Positions 30,563 through 39,454 of a stretch of DNA of 64,000 bases are shown piece after piece. The DNA comes from Thermomicrobiales bacterium. GTDB lineage: Bacteria > Chloroflexota > Chloroflexia > Thermomicrobiales > UBA6265. Under the pieces are notes generated by a model. That model ran no database searches and had not been told where the DNA came from. It was given only the letters and a program-made list of their open reading frames with translations. Location: contig JAWKPF010000010.1 in NCBI GenBank assembly GCA_041390825.1, positions 1-64,000 on the forward strand. The letters are read 5' to 3'. Position 1 is the first letter of the stretch; each line of letters begins with the position of its first letter. Made by a program: the position numbers and the translations under genes.

Positions 30563-31866
30563 CCGTGTCCCAGGTGATCATGCCCAAAATGGGCGACGGA
30601 ATGGAAGAAGGGACGCTGCTGCGCTGGCTGAAGCAGGTGGGCGACCAGGTGGACGCTGGTGACCCGATTGCCGAAATCGAGACCGACAAGGTGGCGCTCG
30701 AGATCGAAGCAGCCGAAAGCGGTTATCTGATCCAGACCATGGTGGGCGAGGGGCAAACCGTTCCGATCGGGACGCCAATTGCCCAGATCGGCGCCCAGGG
30801 AGAGGCACCGACCGCAGCGGCTCCCGTTGCGGAGGCGCCCAAGGCAGAAGCCGCACCCGCCGCACCGGCGCCCGCCCCAGAGCCGATCGCCGCCAGCGCG
30901 CCCGCTCCGGCTCCGGCAGCCGAACCGACGCCCACCGCGCCAGTACGCGCAGACGGCGAGAAGCTGCGCGCGTCTCCGCTGGTGAAGCGGCTAGCCGCCG
31001 AGCACGATATCGATCTCTCCGGCATTCCGGGCACCGGTCCGGGTGGACGCATCATCAAGGACGATTTGGCGCCCTATCTGACCGGCGCGCGGCCCAAGCC
31101 CGCTCCGGCGGCTCCGGCCACGGTCCCCGCGGCGGCGCCAGCCCCAGCGGTAGCTGCATCTGGCGGTGGCACACGTCCGGCCGGCATCGCGCGGGAGCAG
31201 AGCCGAATCCGCAAGACGACTGCCAAACGGATGGCCGAATCCAAGGCGGCCATCCCCCACTTCTACGTTGTGTCCGAGGTCGACATGACCGAAGCGCGCG
31301 AGTTCCGGGCGATGATCAACAGCGAAATCGAGGACAAGGCGTCCAAGGTGTCGTTCAACGATCTGGTCGTCAAGGCTGCCGCATTGGCGTTGCGCGATTT
31401 CCCGAACCTGAACGCGAGTCTCGAAGGCGAGACGCTCTTCGATCACGCGAATATCGACATCAATATTGCAGTCGCGATCGAGAACGGGCTGATTGCGCCC
31501 TTCCTGCCGGACACGGACAAGCTCTCGCTTGGCACGATCGCGAAGATGACCAAGGATTTGGCCGGACGCGCGCGCGAAGGCGGACTGCTGCCGGAGGAAT
31601 ACCAGGGCGGCACGTTCACCATCTCCAACCTGGGGATGTACGACGTTTCCGAATTCGTGGCGATCATCAATCCGCCGCAAGCGGCGATCCTGGCGATCGG
31701 TTCGATCAGCGAGGTTCCGGTCATTCGGGACGGCGAACTGGCGGTTGCGTACAAGATGAAGATCACCCTCTCGGCCGACCATCGCATCTCCGATGGCGCC
31801 GAAGCCGCGCTCTTCCTGCAGGCGGTGAAGGGGTATCTGGAGAAGCCGTTGCGGCTGGTTCTCTAG
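30559..31866 (+). CDS. pdhC: Dihydrolipoamide acetyltransferase (E2) of pyruvate dehydrogenase
   Basis: Up to 435 residues. Lipoyl domain with IETDKVALEIEA (lipoylated Lys near residue 44); a long Ala/Pro linker; a peripheral-subunit-binding domain (ASPLVKRLAAEHDIDLSGI); a second Pro/Ala linker; and the catalytic domain ending in SADHRISDGAEAA with the active His and Asp. Two starts are possible: a GTG at 30559 overlapping the PdhB stop, or a GTG at 30565 that sits eight bases after GGAGG and is the better ribosome site. It transfers acetyl from E1 to CoA. Confidence 0.94.
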   Translation: MTVSQVIMPKMGDGMEEGTLLRWLKQVGDQVDAGDPIAEIETDKVALEIEAAESGYLIQTMVGEGQTVPIGTPIAQIGAQGEAPTAAAPVAEAPKAEAAPAAPAPAPEPIAASAPAPAPAAEPTPTAPVRADGEKLRASPLVKRLAAEHDIDLSGIPGTGPGGRIIKDDLAPYLTGARPKPAPAAPATVPAAAPAPAVAASGGGTRPAGIAREQSRIRKTTAKRMAESKAAIPHFYVVSEVDMTEAREFRAMINSEIEDKASKVSFNDLVVKAAALALRDFPNLNASLEGETLFDHANIDINIAVAIENGLIAPFLPDTDKLSLGTIAKMTKDLAGRAREGGLLPEEYQGGTFTISNLGMYDVSEFVAIINPPQAAILAIGSISEVPVIRDGELAVAYKMKITLSADHRISDGAEAALFLQAVKGYLEKPLRLVL

Positions 31867-31909
31867 CAGGCAGCACGCGGCAGGCGGCAGGCAGAACGGC
31901 AGTATTCAT

Positions 31910-31939
31910 GGGGCAGCTTTTGGTGTTCGAAGCTGCCCC
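31910..31939 (+). terminator. Rho-independent terminator of the pdh operon
   Basis: Perfect 10-bp arms GGGGCAGCTT and AAGCTGCCCC with a 10-base loop, followed by the T-rich TGTTTGTTGT, 43 bases after the E2 stop. Confidence 0.8.
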
Positions 31940-32023
31940 TGTTTGTTGTGCTGGGCGAAGCGAAGGGTTTCCTGCGTTCTCGGACGAGGCTGGCGGAGAT
32001 AGAGGTGCGAGCCGGAGGCGGCG

Positions 32024-32758
32024 ATGGGGATGAATCATCCGGCGCCGTCGGAGCCGGGGATCTTTGGACGGGCGTTGCAGGGCGGGAGTCTGCAATTCCT
32101 CAAGAAGATCTACCGCTGGTTCAATCTGACGATCGTGCAACATGCGGTTTGGCCGTTGCTGGTGGCGGTCTTCGCCGCGCCGCAAGTGGCCGTGGAGGAC
32201 ACGCCCTGGGATTGGTACATCGGGCGGCTGGCGGGACCGCTGCTGGCGACAGTGCTGGCGCTAGCGTATATCCGCCGAGCAGCCGCGCGAGGGATCGAAG
32301 ATACCGCACTGCCATCGCTCAGGGTGCCAGACGCGCCGGGCGGGATCGCCAAGCAGGCGCGCTATCTGTTGATTGGTGTGCCGGTCATGATGCTGGGCGC
32401 GCGGTTGCTGGCCGGCCCGGTCGATGAGGTCGTCAAGATCGCGCTGCTTGGGTTGTTCATGACATCGGCGTATCACGCGATCAATTTCTGGATCGTGCCG
32501 CTCGGGTTCGAACGCGGAGTTCGCGGGATCGATATCGGCACGGCGCTCTTCGCGGTGTCCTGGGGATTTGGGGATGTGCTGCGGGTGGGCGCGAGCGCTG
32601 AGGGCGGAAATCTGGCGATCGCGTTTGCGGCCGGACTGACGGCTGGCTTGTTGGTGGCGTTGGTCTGCCGGGGATTGCGGCGTTGGCCGGGGGGGACGTT
32701 TCCGGCTCCGATGGCGCAGTGGCTGGTGATTACCCTGGTGTTGGGGTTCACCGCGTAG
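32024..32758 (+). CDS. Integral membrane protein of unknown function
   Basis: 244 residues with about six predicted membrane segments (for example WPLLVAVFAAP, LLATVLALAYI, IALLGLFMTSAYHAI, LAIAFAAGLTAGLLVALV, WLVITLVLGF). GGAGG stands six bases before the ATG. I recognise no family. It follows the pdh operon after a terminator and is likely monocistronic. Confidence 0.75.
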   Translation: MGMNHPAPSEPGIFGRALQGGSLQFLKKIYRWFNLTIVQHAVWPLLVAVFAAPQVAVEDTPWDWYIGRLAGPLLATVLALAYIRRAAARGIEDTALPSLRVPDAPGGIAKQARYLLIGVPVMMLGARLLAGPVDEVVKIALLGLFMTSAYHAINFWIVPLGFERGVRGIDIGTALFAVSWGFGDVLRVGASAEGGNLAIAFAAGLTAGLLVALVCRGLRRWPGGTFPAPMAQWLVITLVLGFTA

Positions 32759-33049
32759 CTCGAGCACAGATTGGCTTTCACGGGAAGAAGGGAACTCGGC
32801 CAGCGCCAACCGCCAGCCGCAAAGAATGACCCCTCCTACATCGAGCGCGTGACGCGAGCTGTGTTTGTGAGTCGGCTTTGCAGGATGATGACGATGAGCA
32901 GGAAGAGTCCACGGATGCCTTCTTTGGGCAACGGGGCGGCCAATCTCTCTTACCGCACTGTGAATTCAGTCTGCAATCGACACTGGTTCCATCTCTCACT
33001 TGATTGATCGCGAGTAGTTGGGGCGGCGACCGGCGAACGCAGATCGATT

Positions 33050-33336
33050 CGCTCGTCTTGCTGCCGAAGACGCCACAAACGATTACCAGCCCAATCCCGC
33101 TCGAACGCGAGCTGGACTCGGTCCGTCTTCGAGGCTATTCCGTCGATGACGAGGAAATCGAGACAGGCGCCCGGTGTGTCGGGGCGCCTGTTTTCGATCA
33201 TACCGGAGCATGTGTCGGGGCGATCAGTGTTTCCGGTCCGACCATCCGAATGACCGAGGACCGGATTCCACGCATCGCCCCGGGCGTGCGCCGGGCTGCC
33301 GCCGCAATAAGTGAGCGGCTGGGGTATCGCTCCTGA
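33050..33336 (+). pseudogene. IclR-family regulator remnant (C-terminal effector domain only)
   Basis: About 95 codons match the end of the IclR ligand-binding domain: LERELDSVRLRGYSVDDEE, GARCVGAPVFDHTGACVGAI and SVSGPTIRM. No N-terminal helix-turn-helix or first half of the effector domain is found upstream in any frame; only unrelated sequence fills 32759-33049. This is a decayed fragment of a full 250-residue regulator, left by deletion or by insertion of other DNA. Confidence 0.8.
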
Positions 33337-33366
33337 ATAACGACGGTCCGATTCCGAGCCCAATTT

Positions 33367-34476
33367 TCAGCATAAGTCGCCCGGGACGCACGCATCGAAT
33401 CGATGGCAATATGTGAAGCCTTCGTCGCACTCACAGGCGCCTGCATCGCAGTGTTCGTTTTGCGCGCACTGGATTCCACAGCCGCCACAGTTGAATCGAT
33501 CGGTCGAATAGAGCGCGCTATCGACGCAAATTCCGTTGCAGTAGACGTACCCAGCAGGGGCTTGCTCCCAGCAAAGATCGCGGCAATAGCAGTTGACACT
33601 GTCGAACCGGAGCTCAAATCCTGGACCGCATTGCAGATCGGGGCATGCATGCACGCACGCACATGTGTCCCAGTTGCGCACTTCGAGGCCGACGCAGAGT
33701 GAATGGCAGCTCCCGCCGCAAGCTTGCAAATCGGATTCGATGCAGGTGCACACTCCGTAGTTGGTGCATTCCTGACCTTCCGGGCAGCAATATGTAGAAT
33801 CTCCCTCTCCGCACGTGAGCATTCCATCGTCGCAGACGCACGCGCACTGCGCCTCATCCCACCGTGTGGACAATGGACATGACGGCGCAGGACCGTCGGG
33901 TGACCCAGAGCAGGTCGACGATCCGCCGGACGATGTTGCGGTTGCCGCGACAGTCGCTCCGGCGTCCCTCTAAGTGGTCGCGTTGCCGTCTCCCTTTACA
34001 AGATCGAAACCACGCCAGTAGCCCAGCTCACCAGTCTCGAGGTCACCGAAACTCCCCGCAACATCCCCCACGCATGTGGAAAGCGGGAAGGCTCCCACGC
34101 CATGAAGAATCATCGGGCGCGCATCGGGACGCTCGATCCGCAGGTCGATTGCGTTGCCTCGCACGGTTCCAATGAGGTCGAGCGGCTTGCCCAACTCGGG
34201 CTCATAGCGACCATTCTCGAAGCGCCAATCGTTCTGCAGATCAAAACTGACCCGACCACGCGCGACCGCTCCCGCGTTGTCACCGGTGGCGACGGCCGCT
34301 TCGATTTCGAACGCACATTCCGTGGGAAGATCGCCTTGTGCCGCACCCGGTTGCCCGCGCATAAGCCCAGCGAGGATCAATCCCAGGCCACCCATGCCTG
34401 CAGCCTTCGTCATGTCGCGGCGAGAGCTGCGCCTCGCAAGTTCTTTCGACCATCGTTCGAGTGTTTTCGATTCCAT
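33367..34476 (-). pseudogene. Tat-exported cysteine-rich protein (architecture B), single in-frame TAG at 33970-33972
   Basis: Two open stretches in the same frame: 34476-33973 and 33969-33367. The first has a twin-arginine signal (ARRSSRRDMTKAAGMGG) and a beta-rich domain (PTECAFEIEAAVATGD to LETGELGYWRG). The second, after a Ser/Thr/Ala/Gly linker, is a Cys-rich domain (WDEAQCACVCDDGMLTCGE; CGGCGIQC). No other stop lies between them. The neighbour at 34574-35647 has the same two domains fused. The TAG falls exactly in the linker. Either one nonsense mutation or sequencing error splits a 369-codon gene, or the parts are made by readthrough; the second part alone has no signal peptide. Confidence 0.75.
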
Positions 34477-34573
34477 AGAGTTTCTCCATATATTTGCTGC
34501 TCACGCTTGTAGTCCGAGCATTTCGCACGTGAACACGTGAATTTGCCGGCGGAGCTCAGTCCGCCTTTGGCCT

Positions 34574-35647
34574 CTAGCAACTATCGCCGGGAATGCATGC
34601 TCCAAAATTCTGACACCAGATGTGACCCTCTTGACATTCGCATTCGGCGTATCGGCAGACAGCATTCTGGGGGCAGACATTTCCACACGAGCCGCAGTTG
34701 TTCGGATCGGATGGGAACGTCAGGCTGTCAAGGCACATGTCATTGCAGAACACCCAGCTTGGCCCCATGGCTTCTTCACACAGGTCCTGGCAAACGCATT
34801 GGCCATTCGAACGGCGCAGTTCCTGTCCCGGGGCGCAGGAATACCCGGCACAGGGGTCCTCGCAGTTGCAGGTCTCCGGATTGCGGAATGTAATTCCAGT
34901 GCAGGGACTAAAGCACTCGCCGCCGCACCTCTCGTCTCCAGGTGTTCGGCACACGCACTCACCCGATGCACCGCAGATCGTTCCCTCGGGGCAACAGGTG
35001 TCGCCGCACTCTGCCAGTCCGAATTGGCAGACACAGGCACACGCAGCTTCGTCCCACATCCACTCGTCTGGACACGAGAGCGGCTCGCCACAGGCCGAGC
35101 CGAGCGCCGTTCCGGCAGGCGTTGCCACGATAGCGCCTTCACCGGCAGGTTTTGAATCCTCAGACGCTCGTCCTATGAATCGGCCCGTCCAAATTCCCAA
35201 TTCGCCAGACTTCGTGTCGGCGAAGGTGCCATCGACCGCCCCAGCGCACTGCTCGATTGGCATTCTGCCAATGCCGGCGAAGACCGTCGGAGCATCGCCA
35301 CCCGCTCCGGCGCGAAGCGACAGGGAGTGTCCCAATTGTTCGCCAACTACTTCGATGGCATTGCCGCCCTGAGCATGAAGGACACCACTCTCGATCGACC
35401 CATCGGAACGCATGCGCAGCTCGATTTCGCCCGACCAGTCGCGGCCCGGATCGTTCCCGACCACCACCGCTGCGTTCACCTCGATCCGGCACACCGACTC
35501 GGCAATCTGCGCTGCGGCACGGTCCAAGCCGACGCGACTCGAAACGAGCATTCCGACGCCACCGGCGCCGACGATCCTGGTCATTTGGCGACGGGACGAT
35601 CGCCTAGCGAGTACACGAGAGAATCGATCGAACTTATTACTCTCCAT
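34574..35647 (-). CDS. Tat-exported two-domain cysteine-rich protein (architecture B)
   Basis: 357 residues. A twin-arginine N-terminus (MESNKFDRFSRVLARRSSRR) leads to a beta-rich domain of about 130 residues with two cysteines, a short linker, then a C-terminal region with about 35 cysteines. The latter contains SCPDEWMWDEAACACVC, CCPEGTICGASGECVC and PNNCGSCGNVCPQNAVC, the N-C-G-x-C-G pattern seen in Stig1-like and other secreted bacterial Cys repeats. It is a tandem paralogue of the gene just downstream (33367-34476). Function unknown; export and disulfide folding are inferred. Confidence 0.85.
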   Translation of the reverse strand: MESNKFDRFSRVLARRSSRRQMTRIVGAGGVGMLVSSRVGLDRAAAQIAESVCRIEVNAAVVVGNDPGRDWSGEIELRMRSDGSIESGVLHAQGGNAIEVVGEQLGHSLSLRAGAGGDAPTVFAGIGRMPIEQCAGAVDGTFADTKSGELGIWTGRFIGRASEDSKPAGEGAIVATPAGTALGSACGEPLSCPDEWMWDEAACACVCQFGLAECGDTCCPEGTICGASGECVCRTPGDERCGGECFSPCTGITFRNPETCNCEDPCAGYSCAPGQELRRSNGQCVCQDLCEEAMGPSWVFCNDMCLDSLTFPSDPNNCGSCGNVCPQNAVCRYAECECQEGHIWCQNFGACIPGDSC

Positions 35648-35690
35648 ATCGATGCTTCACCCATTCATTTCGTGCAAACCAATAAGATCT

Positions 35691-35966
35691 CTAGACTGCT
35701 GGCTCCACCTTTCGGAGCCGACTCCCTGACAACCTGCCGACGACCTCGTTAAGCCGTTTGCTCAACGTAGGACCGGAATTCTCGTCACGTGCCTCGCCCC
35801 ACGGGTTCCCGCGCTTCGCCTCGTCCAGCGCTGCTCGGCGCATGGCACGCTTCTCGACCAACTCCTGCTCATAGCGATACAACTCGAACACCACATACAA
35901 CCGGTACATATCGAACTCCCATTCACGATGCGGTCCCCAGACCAAATTCTTTCCAGCGCCCACCAC
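35691..35966 (-). CDS. Small charged protein of unknown function
   Basis: 91 residues. An aromatic N-terminal half (WGPHREWEFDMYRLYVVFEL) is followed by a helical, Arg/Glu-rich stretch (YEQELVEKRAMRRAALDEA) and a basic tail. No family recognised. It lies 44 bases upstream of the cysteine-rich gene on the same strand and could be co-transcribed. An internal ATG at 35909 is an alternative start. Confidence 0.45.
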   Translation of the reverse strand: MVGAGKNLVWGPHREWEFDMYRLYVVFELYRYEQELVEKRAMRRAALDEAKRGNPWGEARDENSGPTLSKRLNEVVGRLSGSRLRKVEPAV

Positions 35967-36124
35967 TACAAGAACACTGGATTCCTGGATTCAAGGTAGC
36001 CCTGCGACTGGTGATCGCCATCGCAAGAACTACCCAAATGCGGGCGCGCACGCTGACCCGACGGTATGGTCAATTTCGCCCATACATCGAATGGGCCGGG
36101 GGATAGCATGAGCGGAAGCATCGA

Positions 36125-39001
36125 TCAGCGCGACAAAAGTCCGAGCTCGGAGGCGCGCGCGATAGCCGCTGTGCGGGAATGGACATCGAGCTTTCCGTAG
36201 ATCGCCTGTAAGTGGCGGGCCACGGTTCGCGGACTGATAAACAATCGTCGACCGATCTCGCTGTCCCCCAAACCTTGCGCCAGGAGCGTCAGCACCTGAG
36301 ATTCGCGATCGGTCAGCAATCCTGCGCCGGCTCGGACGTTCAAATTCTCGACATGCGACGTCACTTCAGCACGCATCGTTTCGATCTGTCCAAGGATCGG
36401 ACGAGCGCCCAGCGATTTGCATATTGCCTCGACCTGGTCGATTTGCTTGGCAGCTCGCTCCTGGTCGCCGAATCGGATCTCCATCCGCGCGATTGCAAGT
36501 TGGGTAAGCGCCTGCTCGTACTTCGCACGGGCCGCCTCTGCGATTTCGAACGCATCGAAAAGGAAGCGACGCGCTTCCATCTCATCGCCACTCTCGGTGG
36601 CGACGACGCCGCTCAGACGCAGCGCCCCTGCCAACGCGAGCGGCATCCGGGGAGACGAGGCGAGCTCCACGGCCCTCTTCGCGTGAGCGGAGGCCGCATC
36701 GACATCGTCAAGAGCGCGGAAATATGCTCCTCGGAGCGTTTCGCCCAGCGCGCGCTCGGGCAGGTGTTGACACCATTCCACCCAGCGCTCGTGCGCGTCG
36801 AGCCATTCTCGGGCACGATCGAGATCCCCTTCAACCAGAGAGAGCTCGGCGGCTAGCCGCCGGTGCGCCAACATCACTCCGAAATACAGGTTGCCATCTG
36901 GGGTGCCCAACGATCCAGCGGCCAGATAGGGCGTCAGTCGATCCCAGGCACTCGCATACCGGCCGCGCGCAAGATCAATTCGCTCGAGTGCGAGATCGAC
37001 CTCGGGGCGCCAGAGAACGGCCGTGGGGTCTCGCGACGTCGCAGCGACTGCCAAGTCCCATTCGCCCTCCAGATAGAGCACGCGGAGGAGATTTTGCCGA
37101 GCATCCTTTGTCTGGCGCGCAAAGAATCCGCCGGATTCTTCAAAGGCAATGCGGTATTCCTCCACGAGCCGTTGCCGTTCGTCGAGATCGTCCGTGGAGT
37201 AGGTCAGCGCAAGGTCCTGCAGCTCGTATTTCAGCACCCAGGCCCGGGCGAACGCATTGCCGGTCGCTCGCGCAACGTCGCGCGCCGCGCGCAAAGCGGC
37301 GCGCGCCCGGGGAGGGTGTCCAAGGAAGGTGCTGGAAATGCCAAGCGCCATCAGGACCGCAATGCGCTCTCGCGGCGACAAGGCGGAGGGCTCTGCCACG
37401 GCTTGCTCCAGGAGCGAAGTCGCCGCTTCTGCCGCGTCCCGATATCGACCATAGAGCATCTTCCATTGAATCAGATCGCCCCGGGACGGCACATTGCTGG
37501 GAACAGAGTCTCCCAAATCTCCCCTTGCCTCCTTTGGCAGAAGCTCCCATGCATCGAAGGCGGATTGGATCGCCTCCAGCACGGGTTCGCCCATGACCGC
37601 GTGCAGCCGAGCCATGGTCCAGCGAGTGGCCACCAGCAAAGCACGATCACCACAACGCTCGGCGATCGCCAGAGCTTTGCCGGCGGCCAGCAATCCGTCC
37701 ATCGGAGCATGAAAGCGGTGCGATTCCGCGAGCTCTCGCAGGAGCCAACCGTGTATCGAGTCTTCGACGGCGACTCCGGGCGAGCCAAGCGCTTTCTCGA
37801 AAAGGGCGATGGCATCCGGGGCGGCATCGGCAGCTAGCGCGACACGCCCGGCACGCAGCAGCCACTCACCTGCCCGCGGATCGGATGCCGAACGAAACTG
37901 CTCGGCAATGACACCTGCCGGAGCCATACCCTGGCTGAGTAACTCACCAACCCGACGATGGAGCAAGGTACGGCGCGGAAGACTCAAGCGGCGGTAAAAC
38001 GACTCGCGAATCAGGGAATGGCGAAAGCCATATCCGTTCAGATCCGGCAGCTCGACGATGAGGCGCGCGGCAAGCGCTTCGTCGACTGCTGCGGCGAATG
38101 AGTCTTCCGAGAGATCGAGCAGAGACAGCCAGAGTTCTAGCGGGATTACCCCATCGAAGACAGAGGCGGCCTGCAATTGCATAACGGTCGCGTCACTCAG
38201 TGTTGCAATGTGGTTGGCGACTATTTGCTGCACCACCGGCGGGACCGCGGGCAGCTCCAGGGCACCGCCAGGAGCCTCCGCATCGCCGCTCGACAACACG
38301 CCATGGAATTCGAGCGTGAGCAGCAGTTCCTCGATGAAGAGCGGAATTCCGTCCGCATAGCGGTCCAATAGATCCACGACTCGCCGCAAGGCATTCGCGC
38401 CTTCCGGATACCGATCGTCCATCAAGTCCGCGATGGCTTCGCGATCGAGCTTCTTCGGCATCACTCGTAGTGGACGGTACTCACGCACAATTTCGGGCAG
38501 GCGAATGGCAAGAGCGGACTGCTCTCCCAGCTCGACATCGCGATAAGTGCCGATCAGCAGGACAGGGAAGTCGTCGATGCCGCGCGCGATCTGGGCAAGG
38601 AGGTCGACCGAGGCGCGATCGGCCCAATGGAGGTCTTCCAGCGCAAGCACGCTAGGACGCTGCAGAAGTCCTCGAAGCGTTCGCTCGATTTCCCGGGCCT
38701 CCGCAGGGTCGGGCTCGCGATCGACACCGGCGATCAAATCGATCCAGGGCGCTAATGGGGTCGAGCCGAGCGATTCGAAGCACTGTCCGAGCAGGCCGGG
38801 AAGCCCCATCGCGTGTGCCGTTGCCATGAGCGACCGTAGGAGACTGGTCTTGCCGATGCCCGCTTCCCCCCCGATCAAGATGAAGCGCCCGTGACCGCGC
38901 ACTGCCTCGTGCAGCGCGCCCTTCAGGAGCGCGATTTCACGGTTTCGCCCAACCAGACGCTGGGGCTGCGGCGACTGGAAAGCGGTCGTCCTACGCTCCA
39001 T
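36125..39001 (-). CDS. Large ATP-binding LuxR-family regulator (LAL/MalT-like)
   Basis: 958 residues. An AAA/NB-ARC ATPase begins after LVGRNREIALLKGAL, with Walker A GGEAGIGKTSLL at about 44-55 and LALEDLHWADRAS (Walker B). A long alpha-helical TPR-like middle follows, and a C-terminal LuxR helix-turn-helix (LTDRESQVLTLLAQGLGD, ISPRTVARHLQAIYGKLDVH). Proteins of this build are ATP-dependent activators that bind a small ligand and oligomerise. It lies next to the cysteine-rich protein cluster and is not in a larger operon; whether it controls those genes is unknown. Confidence 0.92.
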   Translation of the reverse strand: MERRTTAFQSPQPQRLVGRNREIALLKGALHEAVRGHGRFILIGGEAGIGKTSLLRSLMATAHAMGLPGLLGQCFESLGSTPLAPWIDLIAGVDREPDPAEAREIERTLRGLLQRPSVLALEDLHWADRASVDLLAQIARGIDDFPVLLIGTYRDVELGEQSALAIRLPEIVREYRPLRVMPKKLDREAIADLMDDRYPEGANALRRVVDLLDRYADGIPLFIEELLLTLEFHGVLSSGDAEAPGGALELPAVPPVVQQIVANHIATLSDATVMQLQAASVFDGVIPLELWLSLLDLSEDSFAAAVDEALAARLIVELPDLNGYGFRHSLIRESFYRRLSLPRRTLLHRRVGELLSQGMAPAGVIAEQFRSASDPRAGEWLLRAGRVALAADAAPDAIALFEKALGSPGVAVEDSIHGWLLRELAESHRFHAPMDGLLAAGKALAIAERCGDRALLVATRWTMARLHAVMGEPVLEAIQSAFDAWELLPKEARGDLGDSVPSNVPSRGDLIQWKMLYGRYRDAAEAATSLLEQAVAEPSALSPRERIAVLMALGISSTFLGHPPRARAALRAARDVARATGNAFARAWVLKYELQDLALTYSTDDLDERQRLVEEYRIAFEESGGFFARQTKDARQNLLRVLYLEGEWDLAVAATSRDPTAVLWRPEVDLALERIDLARGRYASAWDRLTPYLAAGSLGTPDGNLYFGVMLAHRRLAAELSLVEGDLDRAREWLDAHERWVEWCQHLPERALGETLRGAYFRALDDVDAASAHAKRAVELASSPRMPLALAGALRLSGVVATESGDEMEARRFLFDAFEIAEAARAKYEQALTQLAIARMEIRFGDQERAAKQIDQVEAICKSLGARPILGQIETMRAEVTSHVENLNVRAGAGLLTDRESQVLTLLAQGLGDSEIGRRLFISPRTVARHLQAIYGKLDVHSRTAAIARASELGLLSR

Positions 39002-39116
39002 CTCACCAGTTCTCGAATGCAGGTTACGTTGGCATGAGCATAGCCGAAATCCGCCAATAGCCTGCGCCTGGTCGCTCGCCGGTCACTTGCGAAGTTCTCC
39101 GTACGCAGCTTGCGAG

Positions 39117-39139
39117 CAGGGCGCCCGTTAGGCGCCCTG
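39117..39139 (-). terminator. Hairpin after the small helix-turn-helix gene
   Basis: Perfect 9-bp arms CAGGGCGCC and GGCGCCCTG with the 5-base loop CGTTA, 32 bases after the stop of the small gene and before the LuxR regulator. Confidence 0.6.
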
Positions 39140-39171
39140 TGATGAGCGCTCGAGCTTGCAAATCCGGTCGT

Positions 39172-39387
39172 TTACGGCTGGCCTTTGGCCATCCATTCGA
39201 GGGCGTCTTTGCGGTCGATCGAGATGACGTCGTGGTCGACGATATGAGACTTGAGGGAACCGCGGAAGCAGGCGGTGAGGATCGTATCGATGTCGATGCT
39301 GAGCAGCTTCGCCAGTTCTTTGGGCGTCAGGGTCTCCTGCGCCATCAGTTCCTGCATCGATTTGTCCGAGTGATCGTAGATTTCCAA
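39172..39387 (-). CDS. Small helix-turn-helix protein
   Basis: 71 residues from a TTG start that follows AGGGAG by eight bases; an ATG ten codons later (MQELMAQ) is an alternative. The middle reads TLTPKELAKLLSIDIDTILTA and VDHDVISIDRKDALEWM, an excisionase/MerR-like winged-helix pattern in which a helix-turn-helix is followed by a strand with charged residues. It may be a DNA-binding regulator or accessory protein. It lies 67 bases after the nucleotidyltransferase gene and could share its transcript. Confidence 0.65.
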   Translation of the reverse strand: MEIYDHSDKSMQELMAQETLTPKELAKLLSIDIDTILTACFRGSLKSHIVDHDVISIDRKDALEWMAKGQP

Positions 39388-39454
39388 GAAAGCGCTCCCT
39401 TTTCCAGCGTCTGGGACGTCCGTTCGATTCTGACAACAGAGGATACCCGAAGGA

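Noticed and set aside
32771..33007. 78-codon plus-strand frame before the IclR remnant
   Set aside because: No domain or convincing RBS; it does not continue into the IclR frame.
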